From JAVBWO01 sp036677375 (GTDB lineage: Bacteria > Bacillota > Dehalobacteriia > UBA4068 > UBA4997): a stretch of DNA of 64,000 nt. Location: positions 248,001 to 312,000 of the forward strand of contig JAVBWO010000012.1 of NCBI GenBank assembly GCA_036677375.1. The letters are read 5' to 3'. The notes under the pieces were generated by a model, which worked only from the letters and a program-made list of their open reading frames with translations, was not told where the DNA came from and ran no database searches. This document shows positions 33,449-42,198 of the stretch, piece by piece (the stretch's first letter is position 1; each line of letters begins with the position of its first letter). The position numbers and the translations under genes were made by a program.

Positions 33449-34896
33449 AAAAAGAATCTGCTTTCAACTACACTCTCTTATGTGACTTTTACGAATTGAC
33501 CATGGGGAACGGTTACTGGCAAACCGGTTTTGACCGGCGCATTACCTATTTCGACGTATTTTTCCGGGAGGTGCCGGATGGCGGAGGCTTCGCCATTGCC
33601 GCAGGACTGGAGCAGGTGATCGAATATATCAAGAACCTGCATTTCACAGAAGAAGATATTGAATTCCTGCGGGAGAAAAATATTTTTTGTGAAGAATTCC
33701 TTCGCTATCTTTCCGGTTTTCATTTCAGCGGCGATATCTATGCCATTCCGGAAGGAACTCCGATTTTCCCTGGAGAACCCATCCTGACGGTAAAGGGGCC
33801 GGCCATTGAAGCTCAATTCATTGAAACCTTCGTCCTGCTTTCGCTGAACCATCAATGCCTGATTGCCACAAAAGCCAACCGCATCGTCCGGGCCGCGCAA
33901 GGACGCATCGTAACCGAATTCGGTTCTCGCCGTGCTCAAGGCGCCGACGGCGCTGTTTTGGGAGCCAGAGCCGCCTATATCGGCGGTTGTGCCGGCACTG
34001 CCTGCACTTTATCGGACAGGCTGCTCCATGTCCCTTCCGGCGGCACTATGGCTCATTCGTGGGTACAGATGTTTGATGATGAATATACGGCTTTCAAAAC
34101 CTATTGCGAGATCTATCCGCATAATGCCATTCTGCTGGTGGACACCTATAATGTGTTAAAAAGCGGCGTTCCCAACGCAATCCGTGCTTTCAACGATGTC
34201 TTGGTACCTTTGGGTGTACGCCCCGCAGGCATTCGTCTGGATTCCGGAGACATCACCTATCTTTCCAAAAAAGCCCGTAAAATGCTGGATGAAGCAGGGT
34301 TCTCCGATTGCCGCATCGTCGCCTCCAATTCCTTAGACGAATATATCATCCGGGAAATTCTATTGCAGGGAGGCTGTATCGATTCCTTCGGCGTTGGCGA
34401 GAGGCTCATCACCTCCAAAAGCGATCCCGTCTTCGGCAGTGTCTATAAACTGGCAGCCATCGAAAACGAGGCGGGCGAGATCATTCCCAAGATCAAGATC
34501 AGTGAGAATATCTCTAAAATCACTAACCCGCACTTCAAAAAAGTATACCGTCTTTTCGCCAACGATACAGGCAAAGCCATTGCCGATTGGATCACGGTTC
34601 ACGACGAGGCGGTGGATACCAATAGGCCGCTGGAGCTTTTTGATCCCAACTTTATTTGGAAACGAAAGACCATCAGCAATTTCACAGCCAAAGAATTAAT
34701 GGTGCCGATTTTCCAAAACGGCAAACAGGTGTATCAATGTCCTCCGTTATCCCAGGTGCGGCAATACTGCGCGGAGCAAATCGATCTTCTGTGGGATGAA
34801 GTGAAGCGCTTTGAAAATCCCCACCATTATTACGTGGACTTATCGCCCAAGCTGTGGAGTATCAAACAGTCGCTTCTGTCAGGTAAGCAAAAATAA
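33445..34896 (+). CDS. pncB: Nicotinate phosphoribosyltransferase
   Basis: A 483-residue enzyme of NAD salvage, joining nicotinate and PRPP (with ATP) to nicotinate mononucleotide. Motifs include LLCDFYELTMGNGYW, FGSRRAQGADGAVLGARAAYIGG, the conserved GTMAHSWVQMF with the phosphorylatable His, IRLDSGDITYLSKKAR, and the SFGVGERLIT substrate loop. Length fits the bacterial long type. GGAG lies 6 nt before the ATG. A terminator follows 8 nt after the stop. No other NAD genes are adjacent. Confidence 0.95.
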   Translation: MKKESAFNYTLLCDFYELTMGNGYWQTGFDRRITYFDVFFREVPDGGGFAIAAGLEQVIEYIKNLHFTEEDIEFLREKNIFCEEFLRYLSGFHFSGDIYAIPEGTPIFPGEPILTVKGPAIEAQFIETFVLLSLNHQCLIATKANRIVRAAQGRIVTEFGSRRAQGADGAVLGARAAYIGGCAGTACTLSDRLLHVPSGGTMAHSWVQMFDDEYTAFKTYCEIYPHNAILLVDTYNVLKSGVPNAIRAFNDVLVPLGVRPAGIRLDSGDITYLSKKARKMLDEAGFSDCRIVASNSLDEYIIREILLQGGCIDSFGVGERLITSKSDPVFGSVYKLAAIENEAGEIIPKIKISENISKITNPHFKKVYRLFANDTGKAIADWITVHDEAVDTNRPLELFDPNFIWKRKTISNFTAKELMVPIFQNGKQVYQCPPLSQVRQYCAEQIDLLWDEVKRFENPHHYYVDLSPKLWSIKQSLLSGKQK

Positions 34897-34903
34897 AAAC
34901 GTG

Positions 34904-34928
34904 AGCCGGCTTAAAAGCCGGCTTTTTT
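34904..34928 (+). terminator. Terminator of pncB
   Basis: AGCCGGCTT (34904-34912) and AAGCCGGCT (34915-34923) form a GC-rich hairpin followed by T6. The T-run ends right at the first codon of the iron-sulfur protein remnant. Confidence 0.9.
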
Positions 34929-35290
34929 ATGTCTACCTCACGGCTTTCCCAATGGCCGGTACAGATCAAGCTGGCTCCGGTGAATGCTCCTTATTGCCAA
35001 GGCGCTTCCCTGCTCATTGCCGCTGATTGCAGCGCCTATGATTACGGGAACTTTCACAATGACTTTATAAAATTAAGATCACTTTGATCGGCTGTCCCAA
35101 GCTGGACAGTGTGGATTATGCGGAAAAACTTACCGCTATCCTTGAGCATAGCGATATCAAAGATATCACTGTGGTACGGATGGAAGTTCCCTGCTGCGCC
35201 GGGATCGTCAATGCGGTGGATAACGCTATGCAAGCCAGCGGCAAGTTCATTCCCTGGCAGGTTTCTACCAAGGGGGAGAGCTTGGAATAG
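34929..35290 (+). pseudogene. Truncated, frameshifted iron-sulfur (ferredoxin-type) protein gene
   Basis: The first frame reads SRLSQWPVQIKLAPVNAPYC...LLIAADCSAYDYGNFHNDFIK, then shifts near 35072 and continues as KITLIGCPKLDSVDYAEKLT...VVRMEVPCCAGIVNAVDNAM...GKFIPWQV before a stop at 35290. This is the C-terminal part of a common clostridial 4Fe-4S binding protein in which LSQWPVQIKL, CTAYAY, GCPKLD and VPCCGG are conserved. The N-terminal ferredoxin region with its CxxCxxC motifs is absent, and no ribosome site is seen because the pncB terminator abuts it. It is a remnant. Confidence 0.8.
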
Positions 35291-35419
35291 ACGGGACAAC
35301 CTTTAATGCTTTTAACTTTGTTACTTCCTTGCCGTACCGCAGAAAAAGTGGTATAAAAGACCGAAACCGTCGGGAACTGTTTGCCGGTTTCTTTAACTCC
35401 TTTTTTTCCATCAAAATAA

Positions 35420-35458
35420 AAAAAGCGCAGAGTAGAAATTTCATATTCTGCGCTTTTT
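35420..35458 (-). terminator. Terminator of the prepilin gene
   Basis: AAAAAGCGCAGA (35420-35431) and TCTGCGCTTTTT (35447-35458) form a 12-bp stem with a 15-nt loop; T7 follows on the minus strand. Confidence 0.85.
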
Positions 35459-35499
35459 ATTATGCTTTTTAGATGCCTTAAGTGTCCTAAGGCTAAGTC

Positions 35500-36267
35500 T
35501 TAAGGCAGTTTATACCATTGCGAACTTCCTTCGCTGGACGTGGGCGGGTGCCCCACACTGCCGCCGTCATCGAATACATAGTAGTCACTGCCTACCTTGC
35601 ACAAATCGCCCCGCGTCACCGTCATATCGCTGACGCCTTCGGCAAAGGTCACAACCGGATTTCCCGTTAGTTTTTGCGTTATGAACCAACTGTAAATGGC
35701 GGCACCGCCCGGCCCGTCAGCGGCTTGCCCTTGGTTCAAACCCATCGTCTTGGTAACCACATAATAATTGCCGTCGCTATACTGGAAGATACCGCCGGGA
35801 TGCACCGTTACCTCATCCCATTGTGTAGCAAAATCCGACTCTTTGGGCCAATAGCTTGCCTGAATAACAATACCGGTATCGAGATAGGTATCCGAATCAT
35901 CATCATCGTCATCGTCGTCATCATCGTCGCCGCCGGTTCCATCATGCACACTACAGACAATTTTCGATCCTTCGGCGGAATAAGTGCCGCCCGAGGGACA
36001 TTTGGCCTTTTCAAGCCCCGCCGGAAGCGAGAGACAATTGCCGTCTAAAAAATCCTGCAAGGTGCAGTCGCTGTGTTGGATGCTATAAATCTGATACTGC
36101 TCTTGTAACGTCGCCCGATTGGCCGCGCAAGCCGTCTCATTGGCACGGGAAACATATTTAATGATTGTAGGAATCAAAACTGCCGCCAGTATCGCAATGA
36201 TCGCAATCACCACGATAAGTTCCACAAGCGTAAAGCCTCTTTTACACCTGATAGATGAATTGGTCAA
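35500..36267 (-). CDS. Type IV prepilin-like protein with poly-Asp linker
   Basis: A ~255-residue class III signal (prepilin) protein. The basic leader ends CKRG and is followed by FTLVELIVVIAIIAILAAVL, with the Glu at +5, the site cut and N-methylated by a prepilin peptidase. A helical stem reaches about residue 60. A Cys-containing segment precedes a run of eleven aspartates, then a ~125-residue domain with repeated motifs around YYV (NYYVVTK, DYYVFDDG) and Trp, possibly carbohydrate-binding. I chose the TTG at 36267, 7 nt after GGGAGG; the GTG just before it is also possible. No other pilus genes are nearby. Confidence 0.85.
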   Translation of the reverse strand: MTNSSIRCKRGFTLVELIVVIAIIAILAAVLIPTIIKYVSRANETACAANRATLQEQYQIYSIQHSDCTLQDFLDGNCLSLPAGLEKAKCPSGGTYSAEGSKIVCSVHDGTGGDDDDDDDDDDDSDTYLDTGIVIQASYWPKESDFATQWDEVTVHPGGIFQYSDGNYYVVTKTMGLNQGQAADGPGGAAIYSWFITQKLTGNPVVTFAEGVSDMTVTRGDLCKVGSDYYVFDDGGSVGHPPTSSEGSSQWYKLP

Positions 36268-36418
36268 CACTGCACCTCCCCATTCCATTTCTTTTTAAAT
36301 TATAACTATATTATCATAGAAAAGTCAAATTTTGTTGACAAGAATTGCCATTTTTTTATATTGTTCTACAAAAAGAAGGATATACCATGATACTACACAA
36401 AAGAGATCTTTTTTATGG

Positions 36419-36600
36419 TATAATAGCTGCACAGGCCAAAATCTTTGATTTTGCAGCCTGAGCGCCTATTTAATAGCTACTTTCCGGTAGGGAAAAGCTG
36501 GCAATAAGCACGTGAGCGATTGTGGTATAGTATTAATCATGACGTCTTTTATTTGTTACAGTTGCTTGCGTAGCAGGCAAAAAATAGAACTAATCAAACC
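36419..36600 (+). ncRNA. Candidate leader RNA before the PLP enzyme gene
   Basis: An extended -10 (TGGTATAAT, ending 36424) is followed by about 180 nt before the gene. It contains complementary stretches such as CAAAATC-TTT-GATTTTG near 36438-36454 and a pyrimidine/purine pair near CTTTCCGGTAGGGAAAAG. A second TGGTATAGT occurs near 36522. It may be a structured leader, but I do not recognise a riboswitch class and see no terminator. Confidence 0.25.
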
Positions 36601-36609
36601 GGATTGGAG

Positions 36610-38094
36610 ATGAAAATTTTGATTGATTTAACCATCCAGGAAGAGCCATTAAAAAGAACGGTTGCCAAGGCCAAGGAAAGAAACATCATCATTCCCACCA
36701 TCGCGCAGCTAAAAAACCCGGACCTGATTCCCCAAAAGATTAAGGAAAAGCTCTTAGACATCGGCTTGTGGGATCTGAATTCCTACAATCTATTCCGGAT
36801 CACCTGGAAGAACCAGCCCAAGGATAAAGGCGGCCTCTACGGCGGCGTTAACTACATCGAGCTGCCCAAGGCACTGACCGGCGTGGACGCCAGGATCATC
36901 GCCCTGGTGGGCAAATGGTTTCCCACAGGCTGCCACAAGGTGGGCGCTTCCTTCGGCTGTTTGGTACCGCGTCTGGTGACCGGGCAGTTTGATCCCACCT
37001 ACCACAAAGCCGTCTGGCCTTCCACCGGCAACTATTGCCGGGGCGGCGCCTATAATTCCGCTCTTTTGGCCTGCGATTCCATCGCCATTTTACCTCAGGA
37101 AATGAGCAGAGAACGCTTCCAATGGCTTTCCCAGGTAGCGGGAGAGGTCATTGCCACCCCCGGCTGCGAGAGCAATGTAAAAGAGATCTTTGACAAGACC
37201 TGGGAATTGCGTAAGACCCGGGACAATGTGGTGATTTTCAACCAGTTTGAAGAGTTTGGCAATGCCTTATGGCACTATCACGTTACAGGCTCTGCCATCG
37301 CCGAAATGGTAGAAGCTGTCAAGGGCGAAAACGGCAGATTGGCCGGAGCCTGCTTCACTTCCGGTTCCGCCGGCACCATGTCCGCCGGGGATTACCTAAA
37401 GGAAGTCTATCCTCAAAGCAAGCTGGCGGTAGGAGAGGCCTTGCAGTGCCCTACCTTGCTCAATAACGGCTTCGGCGGTCACCGCATCGAAGGCATCGGG
37501 GACAAGCATGTGCCATGGATCCACAATGTCAAAAATACCGACATGGTCATCGCCATCGATGATGACGACTCCTTAAGTCTGCTTCGTCTGCTCAACGAAC
37601 CAGCCGGCAAGGAATATCTGGTGCGGCAAGTCGGCCTGGAGCCGGAATTGGTAGAGACCCTGAGCTATCTGGGCATTTCCGGCATTGCCAATGTGCTGTG
37701 CGCCATCAAGTTCGCCAAATACTATGAACTAACCGGTAAGGATATCGTGGCCACGGTGCTTACCGATTCCGCCGACATGTACCAATCCCGCCTGGCCGAG
37801 CTCACCGCAGAACAGGGCCCCTACGACGCGACCCAGGCCGCGGTGGACCATCATGTGGCTATGCTGGGACAAGGCACCGATAATCTGGAAGAGCTGACCT
37901 ATGCCGCCAAAAAACGGGTGCACAACCTGAAGTACTATACCTGGGTGGAACAACAGGGCCGGACGGTGGAAGAGCTGAACGCCCAGTGGTATGACTATGA
38001 CAGCTACTGGGGCGGCATACACCGCCAAGCGGCGGAGATCGACCATCTTATCCAAGAATTCAACCAGCGTACCGGATTATTAAAGAATCTGTAG
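36610..38094 (+). CDS. Pyridoxal-phosphate-dependent enzyme (tryptophan synthase beta/cysteine synthase fold)
   Basis: A 494-residue fold-type II PLP protein. The likely Schiff-base lysine is in the WFPTGCHKVGASFGC segment (near residue 110), and a glycine-rich phosphate loop is seen at PSTGNYCRGGAYNSALLA; a second, SGSAGTMSAGDYLKE, lies near 255. It is longer than cysteine synthase by an N-terminal extension (about 70 residues) and a C-terminal helical region. Homologues are listed only as PALP-domain proteins, with unknown substrate. The start is uncertain: ATG at 36610 has GGA 6 nt upstream, while a TTG at 36619 fits GGAG better. It is a single gene with a terminator at 38231. Confidence 0.8.
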   Translation: MKILIDLTIQEEPLKRTVAKAKERNIIIPTIAQLKNPDLIPQKIKEKLLDIGLWDLNSYNLFRITWKNQPKDKGGLYGGVNYIELPKALTGVDARIIALVGKWFPTGCHKVGASFGCLVPRLVTGQFDPTYHKAVWPSTGNYCRGGAYNSALLACDSIAILPQEMSRERFQWLSQVAGEVIATPGCESNVKEIFDKTWELRKTRDNVVIFNQFEEFGNALWHYHVTGSAIAEMVEAVKGENGRLAGACFTSGSAGTMSAGDYLKEVYPQSKLAVGEALQCPTLLNNGFGGHRIEGIGDKHVPWIHNVKNTDMVIAIDDDDSLSLLRLLNEPAGKEYLVRQVGLEPELVETLSYLGISGIANVLCAIKFAKYYELTGKDIVATVLTDSADMYQSRLAELTAEQGPYDATQAAVDHHVAMLGQGTDNLEELTYAAKKRVHNLKYYTWVEQQGRTVEELNAQWYDYDSYWGGIHRQAAEIDHLIQEFNQRTGLLKNL

Positions 38095-38230
38095 AACAGA
38101 CAAATCTTGCCTGATACGCTCCTTGAAAAGAGAATAAATAATCAAATAAGACTGAAAAGCATTTGCTTTATGATGATAAGGATGTAAACACAGACCCAAT
38201 AACCATACAGCTGACAGACAGGTTGCAAAC

Positions 38231-38278
38231 AAGAACAAGGCGTATCGCTTAGCGGCGGTACCGCCTTGTTCTTTTTCT
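38231..38278 (+). terminator. Terminator after the PLP enzyme gene
   Basis: AAGAACAAGGCG (38231-38242) and CGCCTTGTTCTT (38262-38273) form a 12-bp stem with a 19-nt loop that itself contains GCGGTACCGC, followed by TTTTCTC. The stretch 38280-38410 has no gene I can support. Confidence 0.85.
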
Positions 38279-38410
38279 CTGTCCGAAAGCTCAAAAAACT
38301 GTTTCCAGTGATTTGGAGCGCTGGAATAATGCATCGATCGTTTTAGAGGCTCCAAATCGCGCCAGGGCTAAATTTAAAAATTGTCCGTCAATATGCATAA
38401 AGAATCATGC

Positions 38411-38462
38411 CAAAACCGGCCTTTCAAGAACCTTTACGGGTTCAAAGATAGGCCGGTTTTTG
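38411..38462. terminator. Terminator near the end of the anti-sigma gene
   Basis: CAAAACCGGCCT (38411-38422) pairs with AGGCCGGTTTTTG (38450-38462), and an inner GAACC/GGGTTC pair extends the structure. It lies 50 nt beyond the stop of the minus-strand DUF4179 gene and can act in both directions. Confidence 0.75.
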
Positions 38463-38511
38463 TGCAGTATGACAAGATATATAGAGCTAATTCTTTCTTC
38501 GATTTTCTATA

Positions 38512-39591
38512 CTATTTTTCGCTGCTGCTAATCAACGGGAATGTAACCTTCCAATTTCCATTTGTATTCATGCCGTTAGAATAGTAATTTCCAAACAGCG
38601 TATAGCTTCCGATCTCCTCCGGTGATACATCGAAGATGAATTCCTGATAGTCAATACGATTGTCAGTAATCATACCATCAGCAAAGCAAACACTGTTGTA
38701 GTATACTTTGTTACCGTTGGCGCCAACCAGCAGAAAGTCTCCGTGGGTGTCCAGAGTCAGGCTATCAGATGTTGCTGTTTGAATGTGCAGTTGGCCGTTT
38801 ACAAAGCCAATCCCTGTTATATCCATACCTTTGCCAAGCGAATAAACAGAATTACCGGGGATCATGACGGTATGCGAATCTGGGAATTCCCCATCGATGG
38901 AGGAACCTCCAACGTAGGTATACGTATCATCATGTTTAGGGTCAAGCGTATATATATTTTCTGCCACGCCAATCGCGGAAAGATCCAACGGAATAGAAAT
39001 ATTTTCTTCCGATACTTTGCGACTAAGAAATTCTTTCACTGAAAACGTCACCTTACCACCTTTGATGTCGATGTCTTTGCCATTCATTGTAGAGATCGTG
39101 ATAAGGAATGTTGCCGTGCGGGTTGTCTCGTCGAAGCCAACCCTTTCACAATGGGAGATGCTGTCAAAAGGTATATGCAGCGAATAGCTGTCAAACAGGT
39201 CTGTCGTCGCATCAACTCGGTCTCCAGTGAGATCCTGCATCGTTACGTAAATCTGCGCCGTATCATCATGAATATACGTTGAGACAACCTCCATATGGAT
39301 ACCATTGTCCTCACTGGATTCCTGAACAGCAATAAAATACTGTGCGACCGCTGGTGAAACCAGATACATCAACTCATAAATTGCCGGCACATTAGCCGCC
39401 AACACCGGAGTTGCCAACGCAAGGAACAGTACGATTGCCGCCGCAACAGCGACTGGCTTACGGAATACCAACTTTGCTTTGGCGCGGGGTTTCCTTATCA
39501 AACCGTTCGTCAAATCAATGGTATCGGCAATCAATTCTGGCCCGGCAATGATCTTACTATTCATACTCTTATATTTTTCTTCAAACATCAT
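38512..39591 (-). CDS. DUF4179 domain-containing anti-sigma factor
   Basis: A 359-residue membrane protein with a short cytoplasmic N-terminus (about 1-45), one transmembrane helix (about 46-65, VAVAAAIVLFLALATPVLAA) and a large extracytoplasmic domain. The segment after the helix (IYELMYLVSPAVAQYFIAVQESSEDNGI, followed by VSTYIHDDTAQIYVTMQD) is typical of DUF4179 proteins paired with ECF sigma factors. The N-terminal part should hold the sigma factor at the membrane until an envelope signal releases it. Its ATG overlaps the sigma gene stop by 4 nt. Confidence 0.85.
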   Translation of the reverse strand: MMFEEKYKSMNSKIIAGPELIADTIDLTNGLIRKPRAKAKLVFRKPVAVAAAIVLFLALATPVLAANVPAIYELMYLVSPAVAQYFIAVQESSEDNGIHMEVVSTYIHDDTAQIYVTMQDLTGDRVDATTDLFDSYSLHIPFDSISHCERVGFDETTRTATFLITISTMNGKDIDIKGGKVTFSVKEFLSRKVSEENISIPLDLSAIGVAENIYTLDPKHDDTYTYVGGSSIDGEFPDSHTVMIPGNSVYSLGKGMDITGIGFVNGQLHIQTATSDSLTLDTHGDFLLVGANGNKVYYNSVCFADGMITDNRIDYQEFIFDVSPEEIGSYTLFGNYYSNGMNTNGNWKVTFPLISSSEK

Positions 39592-40067
39592 AAATCTCCT
39601 TTCAGCATTTCGGATAATCTGGCACGTGCCCGCGTGAGTTGCGTCCGAATGGTGGATTCCCTGACGCCTAGGATACTGCTGATCTCTGTGATGGAATAGC
39701 CCTCGTAATAGAACAGGTGGATCACCGAGCGATATTTAGATGCGAGTTTCCACATAGCCTCGTTAACCCCGGTTTCCTCGGGAAGCTCAAAGGGATAGCT
39801 GTCCTCCAACGGCACCATCTTGCGGCGCCAAGCAGATGACCAATGCTTTTTTGCACAGTTAACCGTCACACGGATAAGCCATGCCTTTCTATGTTCTTCG
39901 CTTTCAAAAACCGCTTTGCTTTGGACATACCGCAGGAAAACTTCCTGGAATATGTCGTCGGCATCGCTCTTGGAGCGAACCTGAGCAAATGCCAGCCGGT
40001 AAACCATATTTGCGTATTTTTTCACAACTGACTCTGCGGTCGCCGTGCACTGCGACTCATTTATCAT
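39588..40067 (-). CDS. ECF RNA polymerase sigma factor
   Basis: A 159-residue sigma-70 family ECF factor. Region 2 is at about 10-75 (YRLAFAQVRSKSDADDIFQEVFLRYVQ, then HRKAWLIRVTVNCAKKHW), and region 4 at about 105-155 (LASKYRSVIHLFYYEGYSITEISSILGVRESTIRTQLTRARARL). It directs RNA polymerase to stress or envelope-response promoters. It is co-transcribed and overlaps by 4 nt with its anti-sigma gene. GGGGG precedes the start at a rather long spacing. Confidence 0.93.
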   Translation of the reverse strand: MINESQCTATAESVVKKYANMVYRLAFAQVRSKSDADDIFQEVFLRYVQSKAVFESEEHRKAWLIRVTVNCAKKHWSSAWRRKMVPLEDSYPFELPEETGVNEAMWKLASKYRSVIHLFYYEGYSITEISSILGVRESTIRTQLTRARARLSEMLKGDL

Positions 40068-40171
40068 TGGGTGTGATTCCCCCTTTCTACTTTTAATACC
40101 TTTGAGAAGGCCAAAAAGCTACATCAGAAAAAAATTTATATGTCAGGAAGCATTGCGTTCTTAAGCAACAG

Positions 40172-40226
40172 GGCTGTGGGAATGTGGTAAAGCCGCAGAC
40201 TGTTCCATATTTCCACAGCCTTTTCA
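40172..40226. terminator. Imperfect hairpin upstream of the sigma gene
   Basis: GGCTGTGGGAATGTGG (40172-40187) is complementary at 14 of 16 positions to 40205-40220, followed by TTTTC on the plus strand. It lies between divergently oriented ends, and its gene is not clear. The stretch 40227-40493 carries no supported gene; one short frame near 40310-40390 encodes a coiled-coil-like 29-residue piece that may be a gene remnant. Confidence 0.45.
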
Positions 40227-40493
40227 CATCAGTCCGGCCTCCCGTTTTCTGTGCCGTAAGAGCTTGACGTTCATTACATTCCGGCAGGAAGCGGAGCAGT
40301 AGACTGAGCGCGGATCAGCGGAATTTACAGGAACAGGTTACCAAGCTCCAATATGAGATTGAGATCCATGAAAACAGCAAAACGGCATAGTCAATTACGG
40401 CTATACCGTCCTGCTGTAGGAATACATCCTTGTTACTCTGTAACCATTGGTTTTCCAGTCTTTTTTTTGGAGGCAACAAATGATTTATTTACT

Positions 40494-41708
40494 TTATTCT
40501 CCTTCACCGGTAATTTGCTCCGTCTTGGCTTTACATGCAAGGATAAACGGTGCCAAAACTGTAAGCAAGATTCCCGTTGCGATCAAGATATTTTCAATGG
40601 AGATCATATCGCCAAGGGGCCCAAAGATGACCATACCCAAAGGCATCACCGCGGAAGCAATGATTTGCACCATGGAGAAAACCCGCCCCAACATGGATTC
40701 CTCCACACTTTCCTGAATCAGGACAGTTTCCGCCGTGCTGAACATGGGCATAAAGATACCGGAGACTAGCATGATGGCAAGATAAAGATAAAAGTTTCTT
40801 GCTGTTCCTAAAAGGGCAAAGGTGATGCCAAAGCCTGCGGCAGCCAGGGCCATGGTAGCCAGCCGGCTGCGGAAGCCGCCCCACAGGGAGATAAGCACGC
40901 CTCCCAAAAGAGAGCCTACGGCCCAGCTCATCTCATTGGCGGTCAGCCGCCATACCTCGCCGCCAAAGCTGCGTTCCACCAAAAGGGGCGTCAAGAAGCA
41001 GGCCGGCGTGATCAAAAAGAAAAATAAGGTATAAAAGATCATCAGCTTCCAAAGCAGCGGATGATTCCTGATATAACGCAGGCCGTTTTTCAGTTCTGCC
41101 AGGGCGGAGGTCCCTTCATCCGCCCTTACATGTTTTTTAACCTTTAAAAAGAGCATGATGCTTACAGCCAAAGCCGCCGTCACCACATCGACCAGCAAGG
41201 TATAAGCAAAGCCGACCGTACCTAAAAGGACGCCGCCTAAAGCTGGAGAAAGCAGCGTTAATGCTGAATTCAAGGCAGAATTGATGCCATTGACTTTTGT
41301 AAGCTGCTCCATGGGTACGATCTGCGGTAAAATCGCTCCCACGGCGGGCGTTTGCAGCCCGGCGCCCATAGAACGCAAAGCAGATATCACAAAAATAACG
41401 GTAAAAGATTTGACACCGTTTAACCAAAGGATCACCAAAGCCAGGGTGGCAAGAGCCGTAAATAAGTCGGCAAGCATGATGATGACCTTTCGGTTATAGC
41501 GGTCCGCCAATACTCCGGCAAAAAGAGAGATAAGGATCTGCGGTAAAAAGGAACAGAGCACCAAAACCATGATCAAGCTGGAAGACGAGGTTGCCAAGGT
41601 GATATGCCAAATAACGGCATAGGCCACAACAGAAGAGCCAAAGAGCGAAAGCATCTGGCTGCTCAGAAATATAAATACTTTAGAGACCCAATTGTCCCAT
41701 TGTTTCAT
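40494..41708 (-). CDS. MFS efflux transporter (MefA/EntS-like)
   Basis: A 404-residue membrane protein with about twelve hydrophobic segments. The pattern QMLSLFGSSVVAYAVIWHIT, LFAGVLADRYNRKVIIMLADL and FVISALRSMGAGLQTPAVGAILPQIVP matches the MFS group that includes macrolide-efflux Mef proteins and enterobactin exporters. The ATG at 41708 follows GGAGG by 8 nt. A terminator hairpin stands directly before the ribosome site, as in antibiotic-inducible attenuated genes. The exported compound is unknown. Confidence 0.88.
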   Translation of the reverse strand: MKQWDNWVSKVFIFLSSQMLSLFGSSVVAYAVIWHITLATSSSSLIMVLVLCSFLPQILISLFAGVLADRYNRKVIIMLADLFTALATLALVILWLNGVKSFTVIFVISALRSMGAGLQTPAVGAILPQIVPMEQLTKVNGINSALNSALTLLSPALGGVLLGTVGFAYTLLVDVVTAALAVSIMLFLKVKKHVRADEGTSALAELKNGLRYIRNHPLLWKLMIFYTLFFFLITPACFLTPLLVERSFGGEVWRLTANEMSWAVGSLLGGVLISLWGGFRSRLATMALAAAGFGITFALLGTARNFYLYLAIMLVSGIFMPMFSTAETVLIQESVEESMLGRVFSMVQIIASAVMPLGMVIFGPLGDMISIENILIATGILLTVLAPFILACKAKTEQITGEGE

Positions 41709-41721
41709 GAACGCATCCTCC

Positions 41722-41768
41722 CCAAATAAAAAAACGTGAACCAGCCGCCGGAAGGGCAACCGTTCACG
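41722..41768 (-). promoter_or_regulatory. Leader terminator (attenuator) of the MFS gene
   Basis: On the minus strand CGTGAAC (41768-41762) pairs with GTTCACG (41741-41735), with a further GCCC/GGC inner stem, followed by TTTTTTT and only 10 nt later by the GGGGAGG ribosome site. No gene ends here, because the upstream neighbour is on the other strand. It should stop transcription before the transporter unless read through. The remaining 41770-42190 holds no supported gene. Confidence 0.75.
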
Positions 41769-42198
41769 CAAGAATAGAAATACTTGAATAAAAATAGGAA
41801 TACCCCAAGAACAAAACTATGATGTCCTGGAGATATTGTCACATTTCTACGATCAAGCCGTTCCCAAAAAGCGTATCACAAGATGGCCCTATAAAAAAGG
41901 GAACCGATCAAGGCTTTTACGAAGCGTATTGATTATAGAAATGCCAAATCCATCATTTCCCCCTCGTTCCAATGGAAACTTTATGTATCATATTACCAAA
42001 TATACCCATAACTGTCAACTACTCAATCCGATATATGAGCGCACTGATTCCAAACTTAAAATCGCTGTATGCTCTTGCAACCTTTTTCCCCCTTGATTCG
42101 TCTTAAATTTTATGAATGCGTGTTCCTTTGCCAGTTGTTCGCTATATATAAAGGAATATGCATTCCCCAATGAAGCAATGAGGCTAAAGGAGGCCGTT

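Noticed and set aside
35880..35930. The ATC/GTC-rich run as a CRISPR or satellite repeat
   Set aside because: It is the in-frame poly-aspartate codon run of the prepilin gene.
38080..38355. A 91-codon minus-strand ORF downstream of the PLP enzyme
   Set aside because: It overlaps the strong terminator at 38231-38278, has no ribosome site and no recognisable family.
40310..40390. A coiled-coil-like fragment (RLSADQRNLQEQVTKLQYEI and on) as a regulator gene remnant
   Set aside because: It is too short to assign to any family, so it is only mentioned in the nearby hairpin entry.
41836..42096. An 86-codon plus-strand ORF upstream of the membrane protein gene
   Set aside because: There is no plausible ribosome site, the composition is not coding-like and no family is recognised.
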